Made by a program: the position numbers and the translations under genes. The notes beneath the pieces are model-generated. The model saw only the letters and a list, made by a program, of their open reading frames with translations. It was not told the DNA's origin and made no database searches. 64,000 nucleotides of DNA from Aquiflexum lacus (GTDB lineage: Bacteria > Bacteroidota > Bacteroidia > Cytophagales > Cyclobacteriaceae): contig NZ_JABFHF010000006.1 of NCBI RefSeq assembly GCF_015476655.1, positions 155,622-219,621 on the forward strand, in the 5' to 3' direction. Below are positions 38,546 to 48,080 of the stretch, piece after piece. The first letter of the stretch is position 1. Each line of letters begins with the position of its first letter.

Positions 38546-38596
38546 AGTTGACTGGTTTCACCAACTAAATTCAGTTAGCATTAATGATCACTTAAA

Positions 38597-41014
38597 ATGA
38601 AGGTAGTGTCAACAAACTCTAAGCAAAAGCATTCTAAAATATTTGAAAAGGAGACCCTATTGGGGGATTATCGCATTGCTCAGGAGAGTAGGCAAGCTTC
38701 CCTCATGGGAAGGAAGGAAGTATTTATGGGTAAAGCTAAGTTTGGGATTTTTGGAGATGGTAAAGAACTTGCCCAAATTGTCATGGCCAAATATTTTAAG
38801 GATGGAGATTTTCGTGCGGGTTACTATCGGGATCAGACTTTTATGTTTGCAATCGATCAGCTTTCTATAAGAGAATATTTTGCGCAATTATATGCACATA
38901 CCAATGTAGCACTTGAGCCTGCTTCGGCCGGAAGGTTAATGAATGGGCATTTTGCCACGAGATCTCTCAATGATGATGGAACATGGAAGAATCTTATGTC
39001 CATGAAAAACTCATCAGCTGATATTTCCCCGACTGCCGGTCAAATGCCGAAGCTTTTGGGCTTGGCTTATGCATCTAAATTATACAGAGAAAATTCCGGT
39101 TTGAAATCCTTTACGGAATTCAGTAATAATGGTAATGAGGTTGCTTGGGGTACGATAGGAAATGCCTCTACTTCTGAAGGTATGTTTTTTGAAACCATCA
39201 ATGCAGCCGGAGTGATGCAGGTTCCGATGGTAGTATCTGTTTGGGACGATGGCTATGGTATTTCAGTGCCAAATAAATTTCACACAACCAAGAGCAGTAT
39301 TTCTGAAATATTACGTGGATTTCAAAGGAATGATGACCAAAAGGGTTATGAGATATTTGTCGTTAAAGGTTGGGATTACGAGGCATTGGATTGGACCTAT
39401 GAGAATGCTTCCAGGATAGCAAGAGAAGAACATGTGCCAGTACTCATTCATGTAGTCGAAGTTACCCAACCTCAAGGGCATTCTACTTCTGGTTCACATG
39501 AGAGATATAAATCAAAAGAACGCTTGAATTGGGAAAAAGACAATGATTGCATTCTTAAATTCAGAAATTACCTCATCCAAAATGAGCTAGCCACACAAGA
39601 AGAGTTAGATGCCATTGATCAGGAGGCTAAAATTTATGTAAAGCAGGAAAAAGATGCTGCGTGGAGGGCATTCTCCGGAGAAATAAAGTCAGAATTGCTA
39701 GAAGCAATCGATTTACTAAAAAAGGCAGCTTCTCAATCAGTAAATGGCCAAGTTTTGGGTCAATTGGCAGATGAGCTGGCAAAGACTTTAAATCCCATCC
39801 GGAAAGATGTTGTCAGTACGGTTAGAAGAGCTCTTTGGTCGATGAGAGGCGACGCAGATGTTGTGAAGTACGAGATTGAACAATGGTACCGTGGACAGCA
39901 AATAAAAAATAAAGACCGATATAGCAGCCATTTATACAGTCAATCAGAGTTTAAAGTCGGAAATATAAAAGCTGTTCCTATTGAATATCAGGAAAATGCA
40001 AGTATGGTGGATGGTAGAGAGGTTCTTCAGTCATGTTTTGATAAAATCCTGGAAAGAGAACCAAGATTTTTGACATTTGGGGAGGATGTAGGTAAAATCG
40101 GTGACGTCAACCAAGCATTCGCCGGTCTTCAAGCCAAATATGGAGAATCAAGGGTTTCAGACACGGGAATCAGAGAATGTACAATTATTGGCCAAGGTAT
40201 TGGCGCAGCATTAAGAGGTTTGAGGCCCATGGCAGAAATCCAATATTTGGATTATATCTATTATGCTTTGATGTCTTTGGCGGATGATTTATCCTGTCTC
40301 CAATATAGAACCAAAGGAGGACAAAAAGCACCTTTGATCGTAAGGACTAGGGGGCATCGCTTGGAGGGAGTATGGCATGCTGGTTCACAAACAGGTATGT
40401 TGTTACATTCATTGAGAGGAATGTTGATCTGTGTTCCCAGAAATATGACGCAAGCAGCAGGAATGTATAATACACTTCTTGAAGCAGATGAACCTGCGCT
40501 TGTGATTGAATGTCTCAATGGTTATAGGTTGAAGGAGAAAATGCCTTCCAATATCGGTGAGTTTAGATTGCCATTGGGAGAAGTTGAATTCTTGAAGGAG
40601 GGGAAAGATCTGACAGTAGTCACCTACGGTTCTATGTGCAGGATTGTAATGGATGCAGCAGCTGATCTTCTGGAGATGGGTATAGACATTGAGGTCATCG
40701 ATGTTCAGACTTTGATACCATTTGACAATAGCCATAGAATTGTATCGTCCATCAAAAAAACCAACAGGGTTTTATTTGCGGACGAAGATGTTCCGGGTGG
40801 GGCATCGGCGTTTATGATGCAACAGGTTATTGAAGGTCAAAAGGGCTATTTTCATCTAGATAGTGAACCTGCTACGCTTACAGCAAAAGAACATAGAACA
40901 GCATATTCTTCAGACGGAGATTATTTTTCAAAACCTTCTGTGGAGGATGTAGTGGAAAAAATATACGAAATGATGTCAGAATCAAATCCGCATGAATTTC
41001 CCGGATTGATCTAA
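38597..41014 (+). CDS. 2-oxoacid dehydrogenase E1, alpha and beta subunits fused
   Basis: An 805-residue thiamine-diphosphate enzyme. Residues about 20-340 match E1-alpha (FGDGKELAQI, GYYRDQTF, GNASTSEGMFFE for the ThDP/metal site, WDDGYGISV). Residues about 465-800 match E1-beta (LTFGEDVGKIGDVNQAF, DTGIRECTIIGQGIGAALRG, EIQYLDYIYYA, VPGGASAFM). Branched-chain 2-oxoacid or pyruvate dehydrogenase E1 are the likely roles; it would work with E2 and E3 encoded elsewhere. Such fusions are common in Bacteroidota. It has its own promoter and terminator. Confidence 0.92.
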   Translation: MKVVSTNSKQKHSKIFEKETLLGDYRIAQESRQASLMGRKEVFMGKAKFGIFGDGKELAQIVMAKYFKDGDFRAGYYRDQTFMFAIDQLSIREYFAQLYAHTNVALEPASAGRLMNGHFATRSLNDDGTWKNLMSMKNSSADISPTAGQMPKLLGLAYASKLYRENSGLKSFTEFSNNGNEVAWGTIGNASTSEGMFFETINAAGVMQVPMVVSVWDDGYGISVPNKFHTTKSSISEILRGFQRNDDQKGYEIFVVKGWDYEALDWTYENASRIAREEHVPVLIHVVEVTQPQGHSTSGSHERYKSKERLNWEKDNDCILKFRNYLIQNELATQEELDAIDQEAKIYVKQEKDAAWRAFSGEIKSELLEAIDLLKKAASQSVNGQVLGQLADELAKTLNPIRKDVVSTVRRALWSMRGDADVVKYEIEQWYRGQQIKNKDRYSSHLYSQSEFKVGNIKAVPIEYQENASMVDGREVLQSCFDKILEREPRFLTFGEDVGKIGDVNQAFAGLQAKYGESRVSDTGIRECTIIGQGIGAALRGLRPMAEIQYLDYIYYALMSLADDLSCLQYRTKGGQKAPLIVRTRGHRLEGVWHAGSQTGMLLHSLRGMLICVPRNMTQAAGMYNTLLEADEPALVIECLNGYRLKEKMPSNIGEFRLPLGEVEFLKEGKDLTVVTYGSMCRIVMDAAADLLEMGIDIEVIDVQTLIPFDNSHRIVSSIKKTNRVLFADEDVPGGASAFMMQQVIEGQKGYFHLDSEPATLTAKEHRTAYSSDGDYFSKPSVEDVVEKIYEMMSESNPHEFPGLI

Positions 41015-41024
41015 AAAAAATCAT

Positions 41025-41057
41025 CAAAAAAGCTTCAGAAATTTCTGAAGCTTTTTT
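41025..41057. terminator. Bidirectional terminator
   Basis: A 16-bp perfect palindrome around 41041/41042 (AAAAAAGCTTCAGAAA and its complement) with A- and T-runs. It serves the E1 gene on the plus strand and overlaps the stop codon of the convergent lipoprotein gene (41056-41058). Confidence 0.9.
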
Positions 41058-41730
41058 AAGGCCTTCTTATTTGATTGAGGGTTACTTCCGGACTGGAAAC
41101 CAAATTACTTTTATTTAAGGCCCTGTCCTGAATTTCAACATCTATTCTGAGCGTATCATTTCTGAATATAGATGTCCAGCCAAAGGAAAGCATGGCATAC
41201 TGAATACTTCCTTCTACAGGTTGACCATTTGAATTGTTTACAATCCTTGGGAAACGTCCATTGAAGGTTGTAAAGAATGGTGGGTCTTGCCATCTGAATT
41301 CTGTAAAAACACCGTTTCTTTTAATAAAGAATTTGACAAAAATATTGTTGTGATTGGGGTTTTGTTCCACCCAAATCGTGTCATTAACGCGCTCGTTGTT
41401 TACAATAGGATTGATTTCCCAATCAATTGGATTGAAGGAAGGAGCATCAGATGGTCTATTGCTGTAAACAATCAGGTTGCCACCATTGTCTCTTTTAAAA
41501 GTGACAGGATTGAATGGCGGATCTATATCAGTTGGATTTAGTCCCAGGTCGCCTTCTGCATCTTTAAAATTGACACTTACAATCAAAGAATCTGATCCAT
41601 CAGTAGGTATAAACCTTATATCCTTAAAAGAAATTTCCGGAACCGTAGGAAAATTTTCCGGGGGAGAGATACAGGATCCTAGAAGTGAAATCAGTGATAT
41701 TAAAACAAGATATTTTCTTACATTGCTCAT
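41056..41730 (-). CDS. Lipoprotein of unknown function
   Basis: A 224-residue protein with a lipoprotein signal (YLVLISLISLLGSC, Cys at 20), then PPENFPTVPEISFKDIRFI and SLIVSVNFKDAEGDLGL. The FKDAEGDLG phrase and the beta-rich remainder look like an extracellular Ig-like or cadherin-like fold, seen in many Cytophagales lipoproteins. I do not recognise a named family. It is convergent with the E1 gene and divergent from the LuxE-like gene, 53 bases from it. Confidence 0.75.
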   Translation of the reverse strand: MSNVRKYLVLISLISLLGSCISPPENFPTVPEISFKDIRFIPTDGSDSLIVSVNFKDAEGDLGLNPTDIDPPFNPVTFKRDNGGNLIVYSNRPSDAPSFNPIDWEINPIVNNERVNDTIWVEQNPNHNNIFVKFFIKRNGVFTEFRWQDPPFFTTFNGRFPRIVNNSNGQPVEGSIQYAMLSFGWTSIFRNDTLRIDVEIQDRALNKSNLVSSPEVTLNQIRRP

Positions 41731-41783
41731 GCTGCTGTAAATTTACAGGAATTTACGTATAGTCAAAATACCACATATTTTGG

Positions 41784-42797
41784 ATGACAAATAATACAAC
41801 GATCAATTATTTCAAAAGTTTTGGGCAAAGGATTTTATCTCATGACTTTACCGATTTTGAGGAATTTGCTTTGGAGATTTTTAAATTTCAGGCAAAGAAT
41901 AATTTTGTGTACCGCCAATACCTTGATTTTAGAAAAGTCCAGATTTCCGATGTCCGACAAATGGATCAAATTCCATTTCTTCCTATTGGTTTTTTCAAAA
42001 ACCACAATGTTATAAGTTCAGAAATACAGGATTTCAAAGGTTTTTATTCAAGCAGTGGCACTACAGGAAGCACTACCAGCAAGCATTATTTTTGGGACGA
42101 GTCATTTTATTTGAAACATTCGCAACAGCTATTTGAATTGGCTTATGGTCCTGTGGATAATTACCATATTTTGGCCTTATTGCCCTCATATTTAGAACGT
42201 CCCGGAAGTTCATTGGTCAAAATGACAGATCATTTGATACAGCAATCCAACTCTTCACATTCAGGCTATTACCTCTATAATCATGAAGAACTTGTTAAAA
42301 AATTAGAGGAGCTGAAGAATGATTCCAGAAAGGTTTTATTGCTTGGTGTTACCTTTGCACTTCTGGATTTGGCAGAAAGTGGCCTGAAAATCCCAATAAA
42401 TAAAAATTTTTTTTTAATGGAAACAGGAGGTATGAAGGGTCGAAGGAGGGAGTTGGTCAGGGAAGAATTGCATGATATTTTGAAGTCAGCATTTCATGTT
42501 GAAGCAGTTCATTCTGAATATGGTATGACCGAACTGATGTCGCAAGCTTACTCGAAAGGAAGTGGGAAATACAATTTACCTCCTACCATGCGCGTTTTAT
42601 TGAGGGACATCAACGACCCCCTTTCCTTAACCTTTAGGTCGCAGGGAGGAATCAATATTATTGATCTTGCCAATTTTCATTCTTGCGCATTTATAGAAAC
42701 GCAGGATTTGGGAAAAATCGGGCCTGACGGTAGTCTTGAAGTGCTTGGGAGATTTGATAATAGCGAGATAAGGGGCTGTAATTTAATGGTCAATTAA
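41784..42797 (+). CDS. LuxE-like acyl-protein synthetase
   Basis: A 337-residue protein of the LuxE/acyl-activating family. IPFLPIGFFKNHNV, the phosphate loop FYSSSGTTGSTTSKHYF, LLGVTFALLDLAE, METGGMKGRRRELVREELH and VHSEYGMTELMSQAYS are all marks of it. LuxE activates a fatty acid to acyl-AMP and passes it to a Cys near its C-terminus; here a Cys is present in GCNLMVN at the very end and another in FHSCAF. No luxC or luxD is nearby, so this is not a bioluminescence operon; such orphan genes occur in Bacteroidota with unknown role. Confidence 0.85.
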   Translation: MTNNTTINYFKSFGQRILSHDFTDFEEFALEIFKFQAKNNFVYRQYLDFRKVQISDVRQMDQIPFLPIGFFKNHNVISSEIQDFKGFYSSSGTTGSTTSKHYFWDESFYLKHSQQLFELAYGPVDNYHILALLPSYLERPGSSLVKMTDHLIQQSNSSHSGYYLYNHEELVKKLEELKNDSRKVLLLGVTFALLDLAESGLKIPINKNFFLMETGGMKGRRRELVREELHDILKSAFHVEAVHSEYGMTELMSQAYSKGSGKYNLPPTMRVLLRDINDPLSLTFRSQGGINIIDLANFHSCAFIETQDLGKIGPDGSLEVLGRFDNSEIRGCNLMVN

Positions 42798-42798
42798 T

Positions 42799-42829
42799 TT
42801 TGTATTCCTTAAAGAAATAAACATATTTG
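42799..42829 (+). promoter_or_regulatory. Weak promoter candidate for the small lipoprotein gene
   Basis: TTTG at 42799-42802 and CATATTTG at 42822-42829 (one mismatch to TAnnTTTG) with 19-base spacing. Transcription would start about 5 bases before the ATG at 42841. Confidence 0.3.
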
Positions 42830-42840
42830 GTTTCCAAAAA

Positions 42841-42969
42841 ATGAAAAGTATGAAAAGATTAGCAATTGTTGTAATGGCCGTAGGACTTTTGGCACTAGGT
42901 GCCTGTGCCTCGAGCAAGCCTTGCCCAGCTTATGCAAAAGCTGTAGATTCTACAGAGATTAAAGGATAA
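42841..42969 (+). CDS. 42-residue small lipoprotein
   Basis: A complete short frame: a basic start (MKSMKRLAIVV), hydrophobic helix, then LLALGACASSKPCPAYAKA with Cys at about residue 24 in a good lipobox (LGAC), a second Cys in the CPAYA motif, and an acidic/polar tail ending at TAA 42967-42969. It is too short for ordinary length cut-offs. The function is unknown; small CxxxxCPAY lipoproteins like this occur in Bacteroidota envelopes. It stands 43 bases behind the LuxE-like gene and is convergent with the response regulator gene. Confidence 0.75.
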   Translation: MKSMKRLAIVVMAVGLLALGACASSKPCPAYAKAVDSTEIKG

Positions 42970-42980
42970 AAATAAGCTGA

Positions 42981-44141
42981 CTACTCATAGTCAGCATATT
43001 TTTTTATATCATCCAAACTGATGGTTTTCTCACCCAAAATCATCAGGCGCTCAAGAACATTACGTAGTTCCCTGATATTTCCGGTCCAAGGAAATTCTTG
43101 AAGTTTAGAAATTGCCTCTTTGGAAATTTCCTTCTTTGCTGTGCCATATTCGTTGGCGACATCCTCTAGGAATTTATCTACAAGAAGGGGAATATCTTCC
43201 TTTCTGTCCTTCAATGGTGGAACCTGTATTAATATGACGCTGAGACGGTGATATAAATCTTCACGGAAGTTACCCTCCTCAATCTCTTTTTTCAAATCTT
43301 TGTTGGTGGCGGCCAAAACCCGTACATCAACTTTGATGTCTTTATCACCGCCGACGCGGGTAATTTTGTGTTCTTGAAGGGCTCTGAGAACTTTAGACTG
43401 TGCAGATAAACTCATGTCGCCGATTTCATCTAAAAAAAGTGTACCTGCATCTGCCTGTTCAAATTTACCGATCCTTTGTTTGACAGCAGAGGTAAAGGAG
43501 CCTTTTTCATGCCCAAATAGTTCACTTTCTATCAATTCAGCTGGAATTGCGGCACAATTCACAGCTATAAAAGGTGCATTAGCTCTATTGCTCTTTTTGT
43601 GCAGCCAATGGGCTACCAATTCTTTGCCCGTACCATTTGGTCCAGTTATCAATACCCGTGCTTCTGTCGGGGCAACTTTTTCTATGGTGTCCTTCACATG
43701 ATTGATGGAAGGGGATTTGCCTACCATATCAAGTTTTTGTGACAATTTTTTTCTTAAAACTTTTGTTTCTGAAACAAGATTCTTTTTGTCCAAGGCATTT
43801 CTGACGGTCAAAAGAAGCCGATTTAGATCAGGAGGCTTGGGGACAAAATCAAAAGCACCTTTTTTTGTGGCCTCTACAGCTGTTTCAATCGAACCATGCG
43901 CAGAGATCATAATGAATTGGGGCTGTTTTTCTAATTCAGATGATTTTTCCAATACTTCCAAACCATCCATTTTAGGCATTTTTATGTCACAGAGGACTAG
44001 ATCAAAATCTTCCTCTTTTAACATTTTTAATCCTTGTTCCCCATCCTGCGCTTCAGAAATCTGGTATTTTTCGTATTCAAGAATTTCCCTAAGCGTGGAC
44101 CTGATGATCTTTTCATCATCAATAATCAGAATTTTTGGCAT
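42981..44141 (-). CDS. Sigma-54-type response regulator without a DNA-binding domain
   Basis: A 386-residue NtrC/AtoC-like protein. The receiver domain (residues 1-120) has the acidic pocket DDE and Asp52 in LVLCDIKMPKMDG. The AAA+ domain (about 140-375) has GPNGTGKELVAHW (Walker A), LFLDEIGDMSL (Walker B) and EFPWTGNIRELRN. The sigma-54 contact loop reads GSFTSA in place of GAFTGA. The protein ends at KKYADYE right after the AAA+ domain, so the usual Fis-type helix-turn-helix is absent. It may act on sigma-54 polymerase from solution. The partner kinase is not adjacent. Confidence 0.92.
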   Translation of the reverse strand: MPKILIIDDEKIIRSTLREILEYEKYQISEAQDGEQGLKMLKEEDFDLVLCDIKMPKMDGLEVLEKSSELEKQPQFIMISAHGSIETAVEATKKGAFDFVPKPPDLNRLLLTVRNALDKKNLVSETKVLRKKLSQKLDMVGKSPSINHVKDTIEKVAPTEARVLITGPNGTGKELVAHWLHKKSNRANAPFIAVNCAAIPAELIESELFGHEKGSFTSAVKQRIGKFEQADAGTLFLDEIGDMSLSAQSKVLRALQEHKITRVGGDKDIKVDVRVLAATNKDLKKEIEEGNFREDLYHRLSVILIQVPPLKDRKEDIPLLVDKFLEDVANEYGTAKKEISKEAISKLQEFPWTGNIRELRNVLERLMILGEKTISLDDIKKYADYE

Positions 44142-44413
44142 AAATGCTTTTTAAGTGATTAAAATAGGTGCAAGCCTATAAGCCGGGTTCTGTTCAACAT
44201 TCCTGATGAATGCATCACTTGTCATTTATCTAGGTCATTCCTCGCGGAAGGACTCCATCGATCTACCCATCCCGCATAAAGACGAGCAACCTTTTATGAA
44301 ACTAAGTTTCATCGCGGGACCTATTTGATCTTTCAACCCATAAGGTTTACCCTGCTCCCGATGTCACCACCGGAACGGTGGGCTCTTACCCCACCTTTTC
44401 ACCCTTATCCCGA

Positions 44414-44431
44414 TCCCGATAGCTATCGGGA
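44414..44431. repeat. 18-bp palindrome in rnpB
   Basis: TCCCGATAGCTATCGGGA is a perfect palindrome. It sits at an arm where E. coli RNase P RNA has a short hairpin (P9 by comparison from memory). Confidence 0.85.
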
Positions 44432-44537
44432 CGGGACGGTATATTTTCTGTGGCACTTTCTGTAACCAAGCCGTCACCAACTTGGCCCCTTCCCGTTAGG
44501 AAGTATGGCGCTCTATGTTGCCCGGACTTTCCTCTCT

Positions 44538-44552
44538 CCCGATAGTTATCGG
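44538..44552. repeat. Second copy of the CCCGATA palindrome in rnpB
   Basis: CCCGATAGTTATCGG, near-identical to the palindrome at 44414-44431. It lies near the 5' end of the RNA, in the arm that would be P3. Confidence 0.75.
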
Positions 44553-44733
44553 CACAGCGACAAGTCAGCTTGCACCTTGCAAAGTAAGACAATTTCAATC
44601 AATCTTATTCAACGTTGAGTCCAAAACCGAAAGTTATAATTTAAAATATAAATTATTTAAATACATATCATTGATAAAATCTATTTAATTGGATTGGATA
44701 TAAATAAAAAGTATCGGAATAGCCACCCCTTTA

Positions 44734-44765
44734 TTTGGATTAAGTTTAAATAGCAAATACATTTG
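44734..44765 (+). promoter_or_regulatory. Bacteroidota-type promoter for the TonB receptor gene
   Basis: TTTG at 44734-44737 and TACATTTG at 44758-44765 with a 20-base spacer. Transcription would start near 44771, with a leader of about 38 bases. No Fur-like operator was clearly seen. Confidence 0.6.
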
Positions 44766-44808
44766 CGACGTTAATTAAATTAAATCTAAATAAGAATTGC
44801 CCACCTAT

Positions 44809-47250
44809 ATGTTATCTCAATTATTTAATTGGATTTTCGCAACTGCCATCTTTATTATTTCCATTAATGTTTCAGTTGCCAAGGATGTATCTGCAAATGA
44901 TAATGATGGAAAATCCCTGGTGCTTTCTGGAAAAGTAAGCTCACTGGAAGGAGAAACGATCCCATTTGCCAATATTATGGTTGTGGGGACAGTAAAGGGC
45001 ACATATACCAATCTTGATGGGACGTTTCAGATTTATGATTTACCGGATGGAGAGTATACTGTTAAGGTGTCGGCAGTCGGTTACAAGACTTTTACCAGAT
45101 ATGTCCAGGTGATCAATGGTCAATTGAGTGAATTGAATTTGATTTTTGAGGAAGTGGGAGTCGAAATGCCACAGTTTACTGTTATTGCCAGCAAGGATAG
45201 GGTGTTCAGCAGAGTTCCCGGATCAGTTACCTATATTGATGCAAAAGAAATCAAAACTGTGAACCCGCTAAGTGGAAATGAAGTTTTGAGAAGATCTCCG
45301 GGAGTTCATGTAGTAGATGAAGAAGGAGTAGGGATGAGGGCCAATATTGGAATTAGAGGACTTGATCCGGATAGAAGTAGAAGTATTCTTGTACTTGAGG
45401 ATGGTGTTCCGGTAGCCTTGGCTCCCTATGGTGAGCCTGAGTTATATTATACACCTGTGATGGATAGGATGTCAGGAGTAGAAATTTTAAAGGGTTCAGG
45501 ACAGGTCCTTTTCGGTCCCCAGACTATAGGTGGTGTTGTTAATTATATTACAGCCAATCCACCTCAGGAGGAAGAAGGTGCTATATATATCCAAGGAGGT
45601 CAGGGAGGGTTTTTTACCGGAATGGTCAATTATGGAAATACATTTGGAAACACAGGGATTCAAGCAAATCTGTTAAAAAAGAGAGCTGATAATGTAGGTC
45701 CGACCGAATTTGACATCACAGATTTCAATACCAAATTCTTATTCAATCTCAATGAAAAATCTGAATTGGGTCTTAAATTGGGGCTCTACAATGAAATATC
45801 CAATTCAACCTATATAGGTATCAATCAGGTCATGTTTGATAGGGGTGGAGAAGATTTTACAAGAATGGCTCCGGATGACAGATTGGAGGTCAAAAGATAT
45901 TCTATGAGCTTGAGCCATAAATATAGAATCAATAAGCATGTGAGACTGAGGACAATTGCTTATGGGTATACTACTACAAGGAATTGGAGCAGACAGGATT
46001 TTTCAATCAATCAGACCAATACTCCTCCTGCAAATTGGACAGGTGTGGTTTGGGGTGATCGTGAAATCCCCGGTGGCGCGGTTTTTATGAGGGATGGTAC
46101 AGGAAACAGAAACAGACAATTTGAAGTAGCAGGTATTGAACCAAGGCTTGAAATTGACCACAAGCTTTTCAATACACAAAATGAACTGATAGTAGGCACG
46201 CGATATTTATATGAAAGGGCTTTTGAACAAAGGGTTAACGGGACAAGGGCAGGAGTCAAAAGTGGTAACCTTGTTGAGGACGAAGTAAGGACAGGACATG
46301 CCATCAGTGCTTATGCACAGAACAAAATCGAAATCACAAAAAAGGCTGATTTAAACATCGGCGTTAGATTTGAGAATTTCGATTATGAAAGAGATATCAG
46401 AAGAAGAAACTTTGCCGGCATTGGCATCCGGGATACAGTATTGATTGCAGGTAATGTGATCAATGAAATCATACCGGGTATTGGTTTTAATGTAAGACCT
46501 ACTTCGACTGTTAATGTCTTTGGCGGAGTACATAGGGGGTATGCACCACCTAGGACCAAAGATGCCATTACTGCGATGGGTGACGTCCTTGATTTGGAGG
46601 CGGAGCGAAGTGTCAATTATGAATTTGGCCTGAGAACAGAACCTACAAGATGGTTATTTATTGAGGCTACGGGTTTTTTGATGGATTTTAGCAATCAGAT
46701 TATTCCGGTGGCCGAATCAGCAGGCGGAATAGGCTTTGGTGTGGTCAATGCAGGTGCGACATTGCACCGAGGAGTGGAGTCGGCGATGGTTTTTGACATC
46801 AGTAATCTTTTTGGAATGAGCCGTATAAAAGTGACTTATGACCTGAATGCAACTGTCCTCAGGTCTACATTTTCGGCAGACAGATTCATCAATGATGTCA
46901 ATATCAATGGCAACAGGACTCCTTATTCACCTGAGTGGTTTGTCAATTCAGCAATCACCATTCAGACTAATTCCGGCTTTGGCCTAAGGTTGGCGGGTAA
47001 TTTTGTTGGAAATCAATTTGCAGATGAACTAAACTCAATCGAACCTTCAGTAAATGGCAGAATAGGTCTTATTCCTTCCTACAAAGTATTTGATGCAGTT
47101 TTCAGCTATGATATTTCCAAATGGAATTCTAGATTTAATTTTAGCATCAAAAACCTCACAGACGAGCGATTTATTACTTCTAGAAGACCACAAGGCATTA
47201 GGGTTGGAATACCAAGATTTATAACAGCGGGTTATGAATTCAGATTTTAA
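44809..47250 (+). CDS. TonB-dependent receptor, FecA-like
   Basis: The ATG at 44809 is chosen over an in-frame TTG at 44797; it leads into a signal peptide ([20 protein letters not shown]). Residues about 40-125 are a carboxypeptidase-regulatory-like fold ([31 protein letters not shown]). The plug follows with [38 protein letters not shown] and [24 protein letters not shown], which is the FecA-like pattern. The rest is a 22-strand-type barrel ending in aromatic YEFRF. It probably imports a ferric chelate such as dicitrate using TonB energy. Substrate is a family guess. Confidence 0.92.
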   Translation: MLSQLFNWIFATAIFIISINVSVAKDVSANDNDGKSLVLSGKVSSLEGETIPFANIMVVGTVKGTYTNLDGTFQIYDLPDGEYTVKVSAVGYKTFTRYVQVINGQLSELNLIFEEVGVEMPQFTVIASKDRVFSRVPGSVTYIDAKEIKTVNPLSGNEVLRRSPGVHVVDEEGVGMRANIGIRGLDPDRSRSILVLEDGVPVALAPYGEPELYYTPVMDRMSGVEILKGSGQVLFGPQTIGGVVNYITANPPQEEEGAIYIQGGQGGFFTGMVNYGNTFGNTGIQANLLKKRADNVGPTEFDITDFNTKFLFNLNEKSELGLKLGLYNEISNSTYIGINQVMFDRGGEDFTRMAPDDRLEVKRYSMSLSHKYRINKHVRLRTIAYGYTTTRNWSRQDFSINQTNTPPANWTGVVWGDREIPGGAVFMRDGTGNRNRQFEVAGIEPRLEIDHKLFNTQNELIVGTRYLYERAFEQRVNGTRAGVKSGNLVEDEVRTGHAISAYAQNKIEITKKADLNIGVRFENFDYERDIRRRNFAGIGIRDTVLIAGNVINEIIPGIGFNVRPTSTVNVFGGVHRGYAPPRTKDAITAMGDVLDLEAERSVNYEFGLRTEPTRWLFIEATGFLMDFSNQIIPVAESAGGIGFGVVNAGATLHRGVESAMVFDISNLFGMSRIKVTYDLNATVLRSTFSADRFINDVNINGNRTPYSPEWFVNSAITIQTNSGFGLRLAGNFVGNQFADELNSIEPSVNGRIGLIPSYKVFDAVFSYDISKWNSRFNFSIKNLTDERFITSRRPQGIRVGIPRFITAGYEFRF

Positions 47251-47339
47251 AAAAAAAGTTTTTAAAATTTTAAACATTTCAAATGCACCGCTGTTATTTG
47301 ATGGAAGGCTTAAATAGCTTTTCTTCATAGTGCTGGGTT

Positions 47340-47376
47340 GAGCCGTTCCAAGAAATTGGGACGGTTCTTTTTTTTT
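47340..47376 (+). terminator. Rho-independent terminator
   Basis: A 10-bp stem, GAGCCGTTCC (47340-47349) with GGGACGGTTC (47358-47367, two wobble pairs), is followed by nine T. It lies 89 bases after the TonB receptor stop. Confidence 0.8.
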
Positions 47377-47513
47377 ATATTGTGAAAAAAGAAAGATGGT
47401 CAGCAAGACCCAAAAAGACAGCATTTGGAGGTTCATTATATGCCATGTGTGATCCCTTTTTTTATGTTTTTAAATCTATATCCATACCTTTGCCCCTTAA
47501 TACAATTTAGAAA

Positions 47514-48080
47514 ATGATACTTGTAGGTAATGCTGTCATCAGCGATGATATTAAAGAACAATTTTTTGTTTGTGATCTGGAAAAATGCAAAGGGGCATGC
47601 TGTGTTGAGGGGGATTCCGGTGCACCTCTGGAAGAGGAGGAAACGCGCATTATTGAGCAGATTTATCCATTGGTAAAAGACTATATCACAGAAGAGGGCC
47701 GAAAAGTAATTGAAGAACAAGGAACATGGGTCATTGATAAAGACGGAGACAAAGGAACACCTACCATAGGGGATAACAGGGAATGTGCCTATGCCCTTTA
47801 TGACGAAAAGGGGATTTTAAAATGTGGTATAGAACAAGCCTATCTTGACGGAAAAACAGATTTTAAAAAACCCATTTCCTGCCACATGTATCCGATCAGG
47901 ATAACCAAATATGATCAATTTGAAGCCCTTAATTACGACCGTTGGCATATTTGCAGTGCTGCATGTGTATTGGGCAGCAAGCTTGGAGTTCCTATCTACA
48001 AATTCCTTAAAGATGCTTTGATCAGAAGATATGGAGCGGATTGGTATGCAGAATTGGTAAAGGAAATAGAAGAGGACTGA
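47514..48080 (+). CDS. DUF3109 family protein
   Basis: A 188-residue soluble protein with a conserved Cys pattern: [14 protein letters not shown] near residues 20-33, CAYA near 88, [15 protein letters not shown] and WHICSAAC. That Cys set is typical of DUF3109, related to the YkgJ zinc/iron-sulfur proteins, so metal binding is likely. The function is not known. TACCTTTG at 47485-47492 is a good -7 box, 22 bases before the ATG, although the -33 box is weak. Confidence 0.9.
   Translation: MILVGNAVISDDIKEQFFVCDLEKCKGACCVEGDSGAPLEEEETRIIEQIYPLVKDYITEEGRKVIEEQGTWVIDKDGDKGTPTIGDNRECAYALYDEKGILKCGIEQAYLDGKTDFKKPISCHMYPIRITKYDQFEALNYDRWHICSAACVLGSKLGVPIYKFLKDALIRRYGADWYAELVKEIEED

Larger units (their letters stand above)
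38157..38596. other. 440-base divergent intergenic region with two promoters
   Basis: Very AT-rich, no gene seen. It contains a promoter for ald on the minus side and one for the E1 gene on the plus side, described separately; nothing was recognised in the central 300 bases. Confidence 0.6.
44166..44577 (-). ncRNA. rnpB: RNase P RNA
   Basis: Bacterial type A RNase P RNA on the minus strand. The 5' end GGTGCAAGC (44576-44568) pairs with the 3' GCTTGCACC (44175-44167) to form P1. Core marks are visible in the RNA sense: GAGAGGAAAGTCCGGGC near the 5' end, AAGGGTGAAAAGGTGGGGTAAGAGCCCACCG in the middle region, and AGAACCCGGCTTATAGGC near the 3' end. Two arms carry near-identical CCCGATA..TATCGGG palindromes (described separately). 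Ends are approximate. It lies between the response regulator and the TonB receptor genes. Confidence 0.95.

Noticed and set aside
41784..42969. Possible bioluminescence or defence cluster around LuxE
   Set aside because: No luciferase, reductase, nuclease or toxin gene is adjacent.
44386..44598. Minus-strand frame over rnpB
   Set aside because: It is the RNase P RNA itself read as protein.
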